Positions 35,387 to 44,937 of a DNA stretch of 64,000 nt are shown here, piece by piece; position 1 is the stretch's first letter, and each line of letters starts with the position of its first letter. Both the position numbers and the translations under genes were made by a program. The notes beneath the pieces were generated by a model. It made no database searches, was not told where the DNA came from, and saw only the letters and a list, made by a program, of their open reading frames with translations. The stretch lies in the NCBI RefSeq assembly GCF_000316645.1, contig NC_019684.1:5678001-5742000 (forward strand), given 5' to 3'. This DNA is from Nostoc sp. PCC 7524. GTDB lineage: Bacteria; Cyanobacteriota; Cyanobacteriia; Cyanobacteriales; Nostocaceae.

Positions 35387-37441
35387 CTAAGCAAACAAGA
35401 ATTGTGCAGTATTGCCAGAGGCTAGATTCAAACTGAGATTATCGGCGGTGAAACCAGTTACACCTCGTAACTCAGCTAATAATTCACCTGAACCAAATCC
35501 GTTATTACCAACTATTCCGTCACCTAGGTGAAAGTAGGTATTGCGACCATTCATTACCACATCAATCGCGTCAATACCTTCAAACTGCAATAAGTCACCA
35601 CCTGCACCACGCCGGAACTGATGGATAGTATCACTTCCATCACCTTGGCGATATATTACCGTATCAATCTGGCGATCGCGTCCCAAATAAAGCTGATCAT
35701 CTCCCCAACCACCAATCAAAATATCTGCACCTTTTCCACCATGAAGGGTGTCGTTACCTTCACCACCACGCAAAATATCATCGCCACTCAAACCCCAAAT
35801 CATGTCATTACCAGCTTGGGCATTAATCACATCATCAGAGTTGTCAAAACCACGCACATAATTATCTAAATCATTCAGAAAGGTGACTGTGTTACGATTC
35901 CAAATTGTATTTTGGGTAGAGTCCGCATTGAAGACATCAAAACTATCTTGCAGGGTTTCATCACCATCAAACAGAATGTTACCAATCTGACCATGCTGAC
36001 CACCAGGAATCGGCAAGTTATCCAAGTTTTCTAAAGCAAAGTCCTTGAGAATCACTTGGGTATCATCAACCCCTTCAAAACTGACAACTAAATCATCACC
36101 AGTTTGGGTAAGGAGCAAGTTTTTGGCAACTAAACCCTCTCCTGTAAATATGAGTTCGTCAAAGGTTTCCTTCACTTCCACTGAGGGATTGCTCCCCCGT
36201 CCTACACCCTGAAATCCTTCTACCTCAATCGTGCCATCGCCTCGGTTGACTTTGACTGGATAGATATTGCTATCAGCATTTGCCGTTGATGCAGAGTTTT
36301 GAATGAAACGCACTCCACCCATATCTCGCAATCTACCCCCCGATTGCACAAAGATTGCACCACCCCGTCCTTGACCATTCTCAAAGCCACTACCACCAAC
36401 GGCAGAATTGAAGAGAAATGTACTGTTGCTGACGCTAAAGGTTGCGTTGTTAGAGACAAAGACTGCACCGCCTAAACCTGCACCACCGCCGCCTTGTCCT
36501 CCCACTCCGCCGTTACCTGGACTGTTACCGGTAAACGTTGAGCGACCATTAGTCCCATTAGCTCCAGCGCGTCCATCCCCAGCAAATGCGCCACCTAAGC
36601 CCCCAGAACCACCAGCGCCACCGGGGCGAGCGCGTCCTCCCAACACGTTAGCACCGCCACCGCCGCCACCGCCGCCACCGCCGCCGCCAGCACCATAGCC
36701 ACCAAAACCACCACCGCCGCCACCGCCGCCACCAGTCGCATTTCGGAAAGCACCAGCACCGCCCGTACCACCACCACCACCGCCGCCACTACCACCAGCG
36801 ACCCCAAAGCCCCCTGAGCCACCACCGAAACCGCCACCAGCTCCCGAACCTGTAGTTCCGACTATTCGTCCGCCCACACCACCGCTACCGCCGCTAGTTG
36901 GGACTATCCCACCAATAGCGAAGAAACTTGGTAAACCACCACTACCACCCGGAAAGCCATTGCTTCCAGCCGAGGAATCATTTCCACCCCGCCCACCGTC
37001 GCCACGACCAGTAAAACTATTACCTCCGACTGCTCGGTTATCAAAAAACACCACATTATCTGCTGTGACATTAGCACCTGGATTCAGAAATAGGCCTCCT
37101 CCAGCCCCTAAACCGCCACCACCGCCTCGACTGCCGTTTCCTCCTTGAGCAAGACCCCTGTTAATGTGTAAATCATTAAATCTAACGCTGCTGTTATTGA
37201 TGAGAAATAGGGAAGTGCGCCCCTGTCCATTGAAGCCACTAGAGCTAGTCCCATTACCCTGGAAGTTAATGTTATTGCCTGGTCTGATGACAATTGGGCT
37301 ATTTAGTAGAGCAATGCTATTAATGACGATGGTATCAGTTCCAGGTAGGGCTTCTGCGGCTGTGACCGCTTCTCGTAAACTTAACAGCCCATCTCTGGCA
37401 TCAACAACATCATTGAGTGTAGTAACGGTAAAAGTTGCCAT
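35387..37441 (-). CDS. CSLREA-type, glycine-rich protein with C-terminal RTX calcium-binding repeats
   Basis: A 684-residue predicted exported protein. The N-terminus (TVTTLNDVVDARDGLLSLRE) is a CSLREA-type motif that opens beta-helix surface proteins. Beta-helix-like repeats with NNSSVRFNDLHI and SNSTFLFNSAVGG flank a long Gly/Ala-rich block (about 100-350), including runs of eight or more Gly near 236-262. From about 543 RTX nonapeptides appear (GNDMIWGLSGDDILRGGEGN, then GNDTLHGGKGADILIGG), followed by a C-terminal segment of the kind used by type I secretion. There is no classical signal peptide, consistent with type I export. Local GC content is far above the surroundings because of Gly codons. 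Function probably structural or adhesive. Confidence 0.8.
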   Translation of the reverse strand: MATFTVTTLNDVVDARDGLLSLREAVTAAEALPGTDTIVINSIALLNSPIVIRPGNNINFQGNGTSSSGFNGQGRTSLFLINNSSVRFNDLHINRGLAQGGNGSRGGGGGLGAGGGLFLNPGANVTADNVVFFDNRAVGGNSFTGRGDGGRGGNDSSAGSNGFPGGSGGLPSFFAIGGIVPTSGGSGGVGGRIVGTTGSGAGGGFGGGSGGFGVAGGSGGGGGGGTGGAGAFRNATGGGGGGGGGFGGYGAGGGGGGGGGGGGANVLGGRARPGGAGGSGGLGGAFAGDGRAGANGTNGRSTFTGNSPGNGGVGGQGGGGAGLGGAVFVSNNATFSVSNSTFLFNSAVGGSGFENGQGRGGAIFVQSGGRLRDMGGVRFIQNSASTANADSNIYPVKVNRGDGTIEVEGFQGVGRGSNPSVEVKETFDELIFTGEGLVAKNLLLTQTGDDLVVSFEGVDDTQVILKDFALENLDNLPIPGGQHGQIGNILFDGDETLQDSFDVFNADSTQNTIWNRNTVTFLNDLDNYVRGFDNSDDVINAQAGNDMIWGLSGDDILRGGEGNDTLHGGKGADILIGGWGDDQLYLGRDRQIDTVIYRQGDGSDTIHQFRRGAGGDLLQFEGIDAIDVVMNGRNTYFHLGDGIVGNNGFGSGELLAELRGVTGFTADNLSLNLASGNTAQFLFA

Positions 37442-38012
37442 CTGAGTATCCTTTGATGAGTAAATTTAGGTTGGCGTAATTTGTATAAATGCAGCAAGCA
37501 GCAAGTCAACCACAACGTTGGCAGTGATGTCTACGCATTTATCACCGTCATGATTTTTAAAACTGTTGTATAGCCGGAGTATCCTAGAAAATTCTTGGTT
37601 ATGTCGATACAGAAAAGTTAAGGACTTAGTAATCTGAGTTAAGTCTGTCCGCCATCAAATTAATACTTTTTGCCTGGTAAAAACTGCATAACTTTTATGT
37701 ATCGACTGGGAAAAATTAAATTTTATCGTGATAATAGTAAACTCTATTTCAACAATAACTTGAGCAAACATACTCACCCAGGATATCAAGCAACTTGAAT
37801 TTTTCTTTTCAGTTGTGAAAGCTAGCAATGAGTGGTGTCTGCTCTGGGCGATGGTTGTAATTAAGACATAGTTAACATGAGTATCCTGATTGATTTTGCG
37901 CCGGAATGTCGTTTACAGACTTAATATTCCTCAACAAAACTGTGATTTATTTCCGTAATCGCTTACCCTGAAGCAGTATTTATCTACTATTCGCATATTT
38001 CCATACCAGTGA
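37442..38012. other. 571-bp divergent intergenic region
   Basis: Shared upstream region of the Gly-rich protein gene and hen1. No gene, tRNA or recognisable repeat was found. Confidence 0.35.
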
Positions 38013-39401
38013 ATGCTGCTGACCATCACCACCATCCACTCCCCAGCGACGGAGTTAGGCTACCTACTACATAAACACCCAGACCGTTGTCAGTCCTTTG
38101 CTCTCAGTTTTGGACAGGCGCACGTCTTTTACCCGGAAGCCAATGATGAGCGTTGTACAGTTGCGCTACTGTTGGATGTTGACCCGGTAAAATTAGTGCG
38201 GGGGAGGAGTGCAAGACTGGAACAATATGTAAACGATCGCCCTTATGTGGCATCATCTTTTATGAGTGTAGCGATCGCACAAGTTTTCAGTACGGCTTTA
38301 GGTGGACGCTGTAAAGATAGACCAGAATTAGCACAAACTCCGATACCTTTGCTAGCAAAACTATCTGTATTACCCTGTCGTGGTGGTGAAGGTTTCTTAA
38401 GAGAATTGTTTGAACCTTTGGGTTACACTGTGAAAGCCACAGGTCATCTGTTAGATGAGCAATTCCCAGAGTGGGGAGAGAGTAAATATTTCACTGTGGA
38501 ATTGCAAAACACCCTCACAGTCAGCGATTTGTTAAGTCATCTCTATGTTTTAATTCCCGTACTGGATGACGACAAACACTATTGGGTGGGGGATGAAGAA
38601 ATAGCCAAATTATTACGTCATGGTGAGGGTTGGTTATCGCAACATCCTGCTAAAGAACAAATTACTCGCCGTTATCTCAAACGCCAGCATCGCCTCACAC
38701 GCCAAGCTTTAGCACAGTTAGTAGAAGAAGATAATCCTGACCCTGATAGTACAGAAGAAAGTCACGCTGAAGAAGAAGCGGCGGTAGAAAAGCCAATTAG
38801 CTTGAATCAGCAGCGCATGAATGCAGTAGTTACTGCTTTAAAAGACAGTAATGCTAGGCGCGTGATTGATTTAGGTTGTGGTCAAGGAAATTTATTAAAA
38901 ATACTCCTAAAAGATAGCTTTTTTGAGCAAGTTACAGGTGTAGATGTTTCCTATAGGTCATTAGAAATTGCTCAAGAAAGATTAGACCGTTTGCGCCTGC
39001 CCCGTAATCAATGGGAACGTTTACAACTGATTCAGAGTGCGTTGACTTATCAAGATAAACGCTTTTCTGGTTATGATGCTGCTACTGTAATTGAGGTAAT
39101 TGAGCATCTGGATTTACCCCGTTTGGGTTCATTTGAGCGAGTTTTGTTTGAGTTCGCTAAACCAAAAATAGTGATAGTCACAACGCCCAATATTGAATAT
39201 AACGTGAAATTTGTCAACCTCCCGGCGGGAAAATTGCGACATAAAGACCACCGCTTTGAATGGACGCGATCGCAATTTCAAACCTGGGCAAATCATATCA
39301 CAGCAAAATTTGGTTACACTGTGGAGTTTCAATCCATAGGAGAAGAAGATACAGCAATTGGTTCACCTACACAAATGGCATTGTTTAGCTTGAATAATTA
39401 A
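38013..39401 (+). CDS. hen1: Bacterial Hen1, 3'-terminal RNA ribose 2'-O-methyltransferase
   Basis: A 462-residue protein that methylates the 2'-OH at the repair junction of cleaved RNAs (for example tRNAs cut by ribotoxins) so that the religated site resists new cleavage. The N-terminal half (about 1-240) is the bacterial Hen1 domain that activates the Pnkp ligase. The C-terminal half is a SAM methyltransferase: VIDLGCGQGNLLKILL near 285, GVDVSYRSLEIAQERL near 308, and the metal-binding EVIEHL near 360 (E-x-x-E-H, the Hen1 hallmark). Between them is an acidic linker (EEDNPDPDSTEESHAEEEAA). pnkp lies 1 kb downstream on the same strand. The pair has been characterised biochemically from Anabaena variabilis. 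Confidence 0.93.
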   Translation: MLLTITTIHSPATELGYLLHKHPDRCQSFALSFGQAHVFYPEANDERCTVALLLDVDPVKLVRGRSARLEQYVNDRPYVASSFMSVAIAQVFSTALGGRCKDRPELAQTPIPLLAKLSVLPCRGGEGFLRELFEPLGYTVKATGHLLDEQFPEWGESKYFTVELQNTLTVSDLLSHLYVLIPVLDDDKHYWVGDEEIAKLLRHGEGWLSQHPAKEQITRRYLKRQHRLTRQALAQLVEEDNPDPDSTEESHAEEEAAVEKPISLNQQRMNAVVTALKDSNARRVIDLGCGQGNLLKILLKDSFFEQVTGVDVSYRSLEIAQERLDRLRLPRNQWERLQLIQSALTYQDKRFSGYDAATVIEVIEHLDLPRLGSFERVLFEFAKPKIVIVTTPNIEYNVKFVNLPAGKLRHKDHRFEWTRSQFQTWANHITAKFGYTVEFQSIGEEDTAIGSPTQMALFSLNN

Positions 39402-39573
39402 CTTCATGTGTTCAGAATCCAGCCCTCTGATTGGTGTCATTTAACTATTGGTTGATTAAATTAAACATTGATAGCAATATCTTGCTGATTTTGTTTAGAT
39501 AAGTCAATTAAATTCAACAAACTTTCTCAGAGGGTGTTGCTAAACCTTGAGCCAAAGTTATTCAAAAACAACT

Positions 39574-40407
39574 ATGAATGAACCTAAATTTTCTCGAAAA
39601 CAATACCTTGAGGAACAACGCAGCGAGATTTTGCAACAGCTAGAAGAGTGGCTAGAAATCCCGATGTTGATTCTAGCATTTGTTTGGTTAGCACTGTTTA
39701 TAGTTGAGTTGATTTGGGGTTTAAATCCTTTAGTGGATGTGATTGGTATCAGTATTTAGATGATTTTTATTCTCGATTTTGCAGTTAAAATTATCCTGAC
39801 TCCGCGTAAATTTTCCTATATCAAAAGCAATTGGTTAACCGCTATCTCTTTGATGATACCTGCTTTGCGTACCTTTCGCATTGTTACAGTAGTGCGATCG
39901 CTAACATCAGTCAGAGCCGTTAGAGGATTAAAACTTTTACGGGTGATGACACGCACCAATCGAGGAATGCGGGCTTTAGGCGCAACTGTTCAGCGTCGAG
40001 GATTTGGTTATGTATTGTCACTAACAGCCATTGTTACTCTAGTAGGAGCAGCTGGAATGTATGCGTTTGAAAGTGATTTGCCCAATGAATCTGGTTTAAA
40101 TGACTACGCTAATGCACTGTGGTGGACAGCAATGCTCATCACCACAATGGGTTCTGAGTATTGGCCTAAAACCCCTGAAGGTAGAGTGCTGTGCTTTTTC
40201 TTAGCAGTATATGCGTTCGCTGTGTTTGGCTACGTAACAGCAACTCTTGCAACCTTCTTTATCGGTCAAGATGCAGACGATGAGGAAGCAGAATTAGCAG
40301 GAGCTAAATCAATTACCGCCCTTCAAGCTGAAATTGCCGCGTTGCGAGCTGAGATTCAAACATTGTTGCAGCGAAGTATAGACCCAGAAGAAGATTGCAA
40401 AAATTAA
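39574..40407 (+). pseudogene. Voltage-gated-type ion channel gene with one in-frame amber codon
   Basis: The frame from ATG 39574 (MNEPKFSRKQYLEEQ) encodes the first membrane helix (PMLILAFVWLALFIVELIWG), reaches TAG at 39757-39759, and continues without other stops as IFILDFAVKIILTPRKFSYI, an S4-like RTFRIVTVVRSLTSVRAVRG, a pore loop WWTAMLITTMGSEYWP, a last helix and a C-terminal coiled coil (ITALQAEIAALRAEIQTL). Related channels usually have Trp at this point, so one TGG to TAG change is likely. The selectivity loop TMGSEYW differs from the K+ consensus TVGYG, a variant seen in some cyanobacterial ion transporters. ATG 39760 could restart translation, but would omit helix 1. It sits between hen1 and pnkp on the same strand. 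Confidence 0.75.
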
Positions 40408-40427
40408 CATAGATACCAATCACATCA

Positions 40428-43028
40428 ATGAAAATCACCATCCCTGAATTATCTTTAATTATCCTCATCGGTGCTTCTGGTGCAGGTAAATCGACTTTTG
40501 CACGCCAGCATTTTCCACCTTTTGAAGTGTTGTCTTCTGATTTTTGTCGCGGTTTAGTTTCTAATGATGAAAATAATCAGTCCGCCTCTAAGGATGCTTT
40601 TGATGTTCTACACTACATTGCAGCTAAAAGATTAGCTGTTGGTAAACTTACTGTTATTGATGCTACTAATGTGCAGGCGGAAGACCGCAAAATTTTACTG
40701 CAAATGGCAAAACAGTATCATTACTTTGCCGTTGCTATAGTTTTTGACTTACCAGAAGAATTATGTCATGACAGAAATCAGCAAAGGAGTAACCGCAATT
40801 TTGGCCCCCATGTCGTGCGTCGTCACACCCAAATGTTACGCCGTTCCTTGCACAGTTTAGAAAAAGAGGGTTTTCGCTACGTCTACACCCTGAAATCTGT
40901 TGAGGAAATCGCATCTGTCGAAATTGAAATTCAACCCCTGTGGAACAACAAAAAACACGAACACGGCCCCTTTGATATCATCGGTGACATTCATGGTTGT
41001 TGCGATGAACTAGAGGCGTTGCTGCAACAGTTAGGCTACGTGAAAAAAGCAGAAGAGGAGGTAGCAGAACTTTTATCTAGTCCCCAGTCCCTCTGGACTT
41101 TCCCCACTTATTACCATCCAGAAGGACGTAAAGCTGTCTTCCTGGGTGATTTAGTAGACCGTGGCCCCCGCATCCTAGATACAGTCAAGCTTGTGCGGAA
41201 TATGGTCGCCGCCGGGACAGGCTTGTGTGTTTGTGGAAATCATGAACACAAATTTTTGCGGAAATTACGGGGTAAAAATGTCCGAGTAACTCATGGCTTA
41301 CAGCAAAGCATTGATGAAATGGAAGCGTTACCTGATGCAGTGCGCGAAGCTTTCACCCAAGAACTTGCAGCATTTTTAGATTCCCTTATCAGTCATTATG
41401 TGCTGGATGATGGACGCTTAGTGGTGGCTCATGCGGGGATGAAAGCGGAAATGCAAGGACGTGGTTCTGGTGCGGTGCGGGAATTTGCTATGTATGGTGA
41501 AACTACAGGTGAGATTGACGAGTTTGGCTTACCTGTGCGTTACAACTGGGCGGGAGATTATCGAGGTGAGGCGTTAGTTGTCTACGGACATACACCTGTC
41601 CCTGAAGCAGAATGGCTGAATAATACGATTGATATTGATACAGGTTGCGTGTATGGTGGCAAACTTACCGCCTTACGCTATCCCGAAAAAGAACTGGTGA
41701 GTGTACCTGCGGCTCGTGTTTACCGCGAACCATCTAAACCATTGGGAGAGAATAGCATCACCCGTACAGTCCAGCAAGAACTAGATGATGTTCTGAATAT
41801 TGAGGATGTTTTGGGTAAGCGGCTCATTAATACCAAACTACAGCCAAATATTACCATTCGGGCAGAAAATGCGATCGCGGCTTTAGAAATCATGAGTCGG
41901 TTTGCAGCTAACCCCAAATGGCTGATTTACCTACCGCCTACGATGTCTCCACCAGAGACATCCTCAATACCAGGATATTTGGAACACCCCACCCAAGCCT
42001 TTACCTACTACCAAAGCCAAGGAATTACAGAAGTTGTCTGTGAAGAAAAACACATGGGTTCACGGGTAATTGTCGTGATTTGCCGCGATGTCGCAGCCGC
42101 CGAAAAAAGATTTGGGGTAGTGGATGAAGGTATCGGGATTTGCTACACCCGCACAGGGAGACGCTTTTTTGATGACCCAGAATTAGAAGCGCAAGTCTTA
42201 AGGCGGGTGAATGCGGCTCTGACTGACAGCAACTTTTGGGAGGAATTTAATACAGACTGGGTGTGTTTAGACTGTGAACTAATGCCGTGGTCAGCCAAAG
42301 CTCAAGGTTTACTACGCGGACAATATGCACCTGTGGGAGTGGCATCACACCTAGCCTTAAATGATGCCATAACTGTATTAAAACAAGCAAGCGATCGCGG
42401 TCTAGATGTCGCCACTCAACTTGCTCACTACCAACAACGCACAGCGATGGCGAGTCAATACGTTACCGCTTACCGTCGCTACTGCTGGACAGTGAACGAT
42501 ATTGCAGATTTGAAACTTGCCCCCTTCCACATCCTAGCCACTGAGGGAATTGTTCACATCGACAAAGACCATCGTTGGCATATGGAACAAGCCGCCAAAA
42601 TCTGTCACTCAGACCCCGCCTTACTCCTAGCTACTGCTTATAAAGTCATCGATTTAACAGACCCTAGCAGCCAAGCTGAGGGGGTGCATTGGTGGTCAGA
42701 AATGACTCAAGCTGGGGGTGAGGGTATGGTTGTCAAACCTATACAATTCATCATCAAAGGTAGTCGGGGTATTGTGCAGCCTGCGGTAAAGTGTCGCGGA
42801 CAAGAATATCTGCGAATTATTTACGGCCCCGAATATTCAGCCTTAGAAAATTTGCAACGTCTGCGTCAACGGGGTTTATCCCTCAAGCGTTCCCTAGCCA
42901 TGCGTGAATTTGCCTTGGGTGTGGAAGCATTGGAGCGATTTGTTAGTCATGCACCTTTACGCCGTGTCCATGAATGCGTGTTTGGTATTCTAGCCTTGGA
43001 AAGCGAACCCGTAGACCCACGATTGTAG
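40428..43028 (+). CDS. pnkp: Polynucleotide kinase-phosphatase-ligase Pnkp (RNA repair)
   Basis: An 866-residue enzyme that heals and seals broken RNA ends. The 5'-kinase domain carries GASGAGKST (about 15-23) and the DATN strand. The binuclear metallophosphatase has GDIHGCCDEL (near 186), GDLVDRGP (near 240) and GNHEHK (near 272). The C-terminal ligase/adenylyltransferase has the nucleotidyl Lys in EEKHMGSR (about K541), DCELMPW and the late GMVVKP motif. All three catalytic centres look intact and the length matches family members. It functions with Hen1, encoded 1 kb upstream; a broken ion-channel gene lies between them, 20 bp before pnkp. Confidence 0.93.
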   Translation: MKITIPELSLIILIGASGAGKSTFARQHFPPFEVLSSDFCRGLVSNDENNQSASKDAFDVLHYIAAKRLAVGKLTVIDATNVQAEDRKILLQMAKQYHYFAVAIVFDLPEELCHDRNQQRSNRNFGPHVVRRHTQMLRRSLHSLEKEGFRYVYTLKSVEEIASVEIEIQPLWNNKKHEHGPFDIIGDIHGCCDELEALLQQLGYVKKAEEEVAELLSSPQSLWTFPTYYHPEGRKAVFLGDLVDRGPRILDTVKLVRNMVAAGTGLCVCGNHEHKFLRKLRGKNVRVTHGLQQSIDEMEALPDAVREAFTQELAAFLDSLISHYVLDDGRLVVAHAGMKAEMQGRGSGAVREFAMYGETTGEIDEFGLPVRYNWAGDYRGEALVVYGHTPVPEAEWLNNTIDIDTGCVYGGKLTALRYPEKELVSVPAARVYREPSKPLGENSITRTVQQELDDVLNIEDVLGKRLINTKLQPNITIRAENAIAALEIMSRFAANPKWLIYLPPTMSPPETSSIPGYLEHPTQAFTYYQSQGITEVVCEEKHMGSRVIVVICRDVAAAEKRFGVVDEGIGICYTRTGRRFFDDPELEAQVLRRVNAALTDSNFWEEFNTDWVCLDCELMPWSAKAQGLLRGQYAPVGVASHLALNDAITVLKQASDRGLDVATQLAHYQQRTAMASQYVTAYRRYCWTVNDIADLKLAPFHILATEGIVHIDKDHRWHMEQAAKICHSDPALLLATAYKVIDLTDPSSQAEGVHWWSEMTQAGGEGMVVKPIQFIIKGSRGIVQPAVKCRGQEYLRIIYGPEYSALENLQRLRQRGLSLKRSLAMREFALGVEALERFVSHAPLRRVHECVFGILALESEPVDPRL

Positions 43029-43029
43029 A

Positions 43030-43140
43030 GGGGGAGCAGGGGAGCAGAGGAGCAGAGGAGCAGGGCAGCAGAGGAGCAGAGGAGAAGAACTTTTACCCAA
43101 TCCCCAGTCCCCAATCCCCACTCCCCACTCCCTACCCTAC
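43030..43140. repeat. Low-complexity GGAGCAG / CCCCAGT spacer
   Basis: Tandem GGAGCAG(A) units (43033-43085) are followed by CCCCAGTCCCCAATCCCCA-type units up to 43134. This purine-rich then pyrimidine-rich spacer sits between convergent genes and could form a hairpin or mark a repeat expansion. Confidence 0.6.
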
Positions 43141-43998
43141 CTAACGCCGTCTGCCAAAACCAGTTGAGCGCCGGGCAGGAGAACGACCACTACCAAAACT
43201 ACTACCGCTAGGGCTACGTCTAGTTGTACTAGATTTACCAGAGGATCTGAGATTACTGCTACCAAAACCAGAACCAGAGGGACGGTTTGTAGTACGTGTT
43301 GTAGAACGGACATTGGTATTACCAGATGACCGTCTAATTGTGCCTGTAGTTCTAAAAGCAGTCCGATTTCTGACTGCTGCGGGTGCTGAATTGTAGCGAG
43401 TCCGGTAACTATCAACAGCTTGGTCATAGCTTCTACCATAGCCACCGTAGCCAGTTAGTATTGTACCGGGTTGATAAACAGGTGGTACGTAATACTGGGG
43501 TCTAAATAATAAGCTACCCAATGCTTGACCTGCCAACGCTCCGGCAAAGGGTGTCCAGAAGTTACTTTCTCGGCGGACTACAACCGTTTCAGGTTGTCCT
43601 GTCTGGGGATTATTTCTAGTCTCTGTGACGTTGTGAACGTACTCAATTTTAAAATCTTCAGTGAGATACAAAACTGGCTGTCCGCTATCTACTTTCAGAT
43701 AGGTTTTTTTACCTTCTTTGATTTCTTCGTCAGTCAGCCTTGCCATTTGTAAATTTTCGGTGGCAAATGTTGGGGGTGTACTGTTGAGTAGAAATAAGGT
43801 GTACTCCCCAGAAGCATCATCATAAGTGGCTTGTTGGACTTGATACTGACCATCACTGAGTTTGGTAGCAGTAGAAGTTTGGCGAACATTGCCATTTGTG
43901 GATGTAGTTTGGGTTCCTCCTCCACAGGCGACAGTTGTCAAGCACAAACTAAAAGCTAATAAAAAGGCTGTAAATTTACGTAGTATGGGCATGATCAT
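43141..43998 (-). CDS. Predicted lipoprotein with Ser/Arg/Gly-rich C-terminus
   Basis: A 285-residue protein with a lipoprotein signal: FLLAFSLCLTTVACGGG, lipobox Cys at about 25 (or 23 if the second Met is the start). The middle (about 45-175) has a conserved block with YDDASGEYTLFLLN, TYLKVDSGQPVLYLTEDF and RRESNFWTPFAGALAGQALG. The last 100 residues are low-complexity Ser/Arg/Thr/Gly ending ARRSTGFGRRR. Anchored in a membrane facing the periplasm, by inference. The family is cyanobacterial and I do not know its role. It lies downstream of the DUF1517 gene on the same strand with a 69-bp gap. Confidence 0.65.
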   Translation of the reverse strand: MIMPILRKFTAFLLAFSLCLTTVACGGGTQTTSTNGNVRQTSTATKLSDGQYQVQQATYDDASGEYTLFLLNSTPPTFATENLQMARLTDEEIKEGKKTYLKVDSGQPVLYLTEDFKIEYVHNVTETRNNPQTGQPETVVVRRESNFWTPFAGALAGQALGSLLFRPQYYVPPVYQPGTILTGYGGYGRSYDQAVDSYRTRYNSAPAAVRNRTAFRTTGTIRRSSGNTNVRSTTRTTNRPSGSGFGSSNLRSSGKSSTTRRSPSGSSFGSGRSPARRSTGFGRRR

Positions 43999-44067
43999 GG
44001 CGTTATAAGCTTCTCTCTGAGCTTAACAAGTTATTACTGGGGGCAGTGTACGGACAACCCCATTAAG

Positions 44068-44646
44068 TTACAAAGGTATCAATTCTGGATAATATTGCAA
44101 CAGCTGATCATTCGTCAGTTCATCACCTAACCGTGCTGGAGAGAAATGTACTTGAATAGCCCTGAGTTTATGTTTGTAATGTAGATTAATCAAGGCTTTC
44201 AACCCTTCTTTCAACGCCTGAATATTCGCTAAGTCAGTTTCTAAATCTGGAACTTCTCCTTCAAAAGCAACTGTGATCATCACTATAATGTTGCGCGTTA
44301 CTGGGAGGGATAAGGGCTGATCATCACCAGAATTGATCTCTAAATCAGCACCGTATCTTTCGGCAGAATCACTAAATAAGTCATTAACATAATCTCCCGC
44401 TTCGCCTTCATTCCAAAAGACATCACCTTCATTAGAAGCAGAGAGCCAGTATTCATCGTATCGCACTAAGGTTTCGCAAAGGTCTACTAACCCTTCTCCC
44501 ATAACTTGCAAGTCACCCTCAGCATCAATCGCTTCTCTGGCAATCCGATTTAATTCTCCTAAAATCGGTGCGACATCAGATCCCCCCAAATGGAGAAACA
44601 GGCGACAAACTACATAGCGAGTTCGACCCATCATTCTGTTGAACAT
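44068..44646 (-). CDS. DUF1517 family protein
   Basis: A 192-residue protein matching the DUF1517 pattern: PVTRNIIVMITVAFEGEVPD near 115-134, ALKEGLKALINLHYKHKLRA near 145-164 and the terminal 'LTNDQLLQYYPELIPL'. Longer plant and cyanobacterial relatives have an N-terminal membrane helix; this one lacks it and begins MFNRMMGRTRYVV. The function is unknown. It probably forms a unit with the following lipoprotein gene. Confidence 0.75.
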   Translation of the reverse strand: MFNRMMGRTRYVVCRLFLHLGGSDVAPILGELNRIAREAIDAEGDLQVMGEGLVDLCETLVRYDEYWLSASNEGDVFWNEGEAGDYVNDLFSDSAERYGADLEINSGDDQPLSLPVTRNIIVMITVAFEGEVPDLETDLANIQALKEGLKALINLHYKHKLRAIQVHFSPARLGDELTNDQLLQYYPELIPL

Positions 44647-44937
44647 TTCTTTATCTACGTAAAATCAGTAATTCTAGGCTCTATCTTAACTGTAATGCTC
44701 AACTAATGTTTCAACCCGACCGCGAAAACCAACGTCAAAATCATCATTGGTTCAACCTGAAAAAACCTGCTCCCCACTCCCTTTTTTAGCTAAATTGTAT
44801 AATTTCAATTAGAAAAACTTCAGTATGAATTTTCTCTAAAGATAGACAATTAATGTGAGATTTGCGTTGCTTTTTGGTTTATAAAAGTAAATTAGTTGGC
44901 AAAATTTACCAGCCATTTTATTAAAGCTATTGTAATC
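44647..44937. other. 291-bp divergent intergenic region
   Basis: Upstream of both the DUF1517 gene and the large sensor kinase gene. AT-rich; no gene or recognisable site. Confidence 0.3.

Noticed and set aside
36408..36698. Proline-rich open frame on the plus strand
   Set aside because: It is the antisense reading of the Gly-codon-rich block of the CSLREA/RTX gene.
39760..40407. Independent short ion-channel gene starting at ATG 39760
   Set aside because: The Met follows directly on the amber codon in the same frame and would lose the first membrane helix; an interrupted gene is more likely.
43137..43445. Val/Leu-rich minus-strand frame
   Set aside because: It overlaps the low-complexity end of the lipoprotein gene in another frame; the composition comes from repeated codons.
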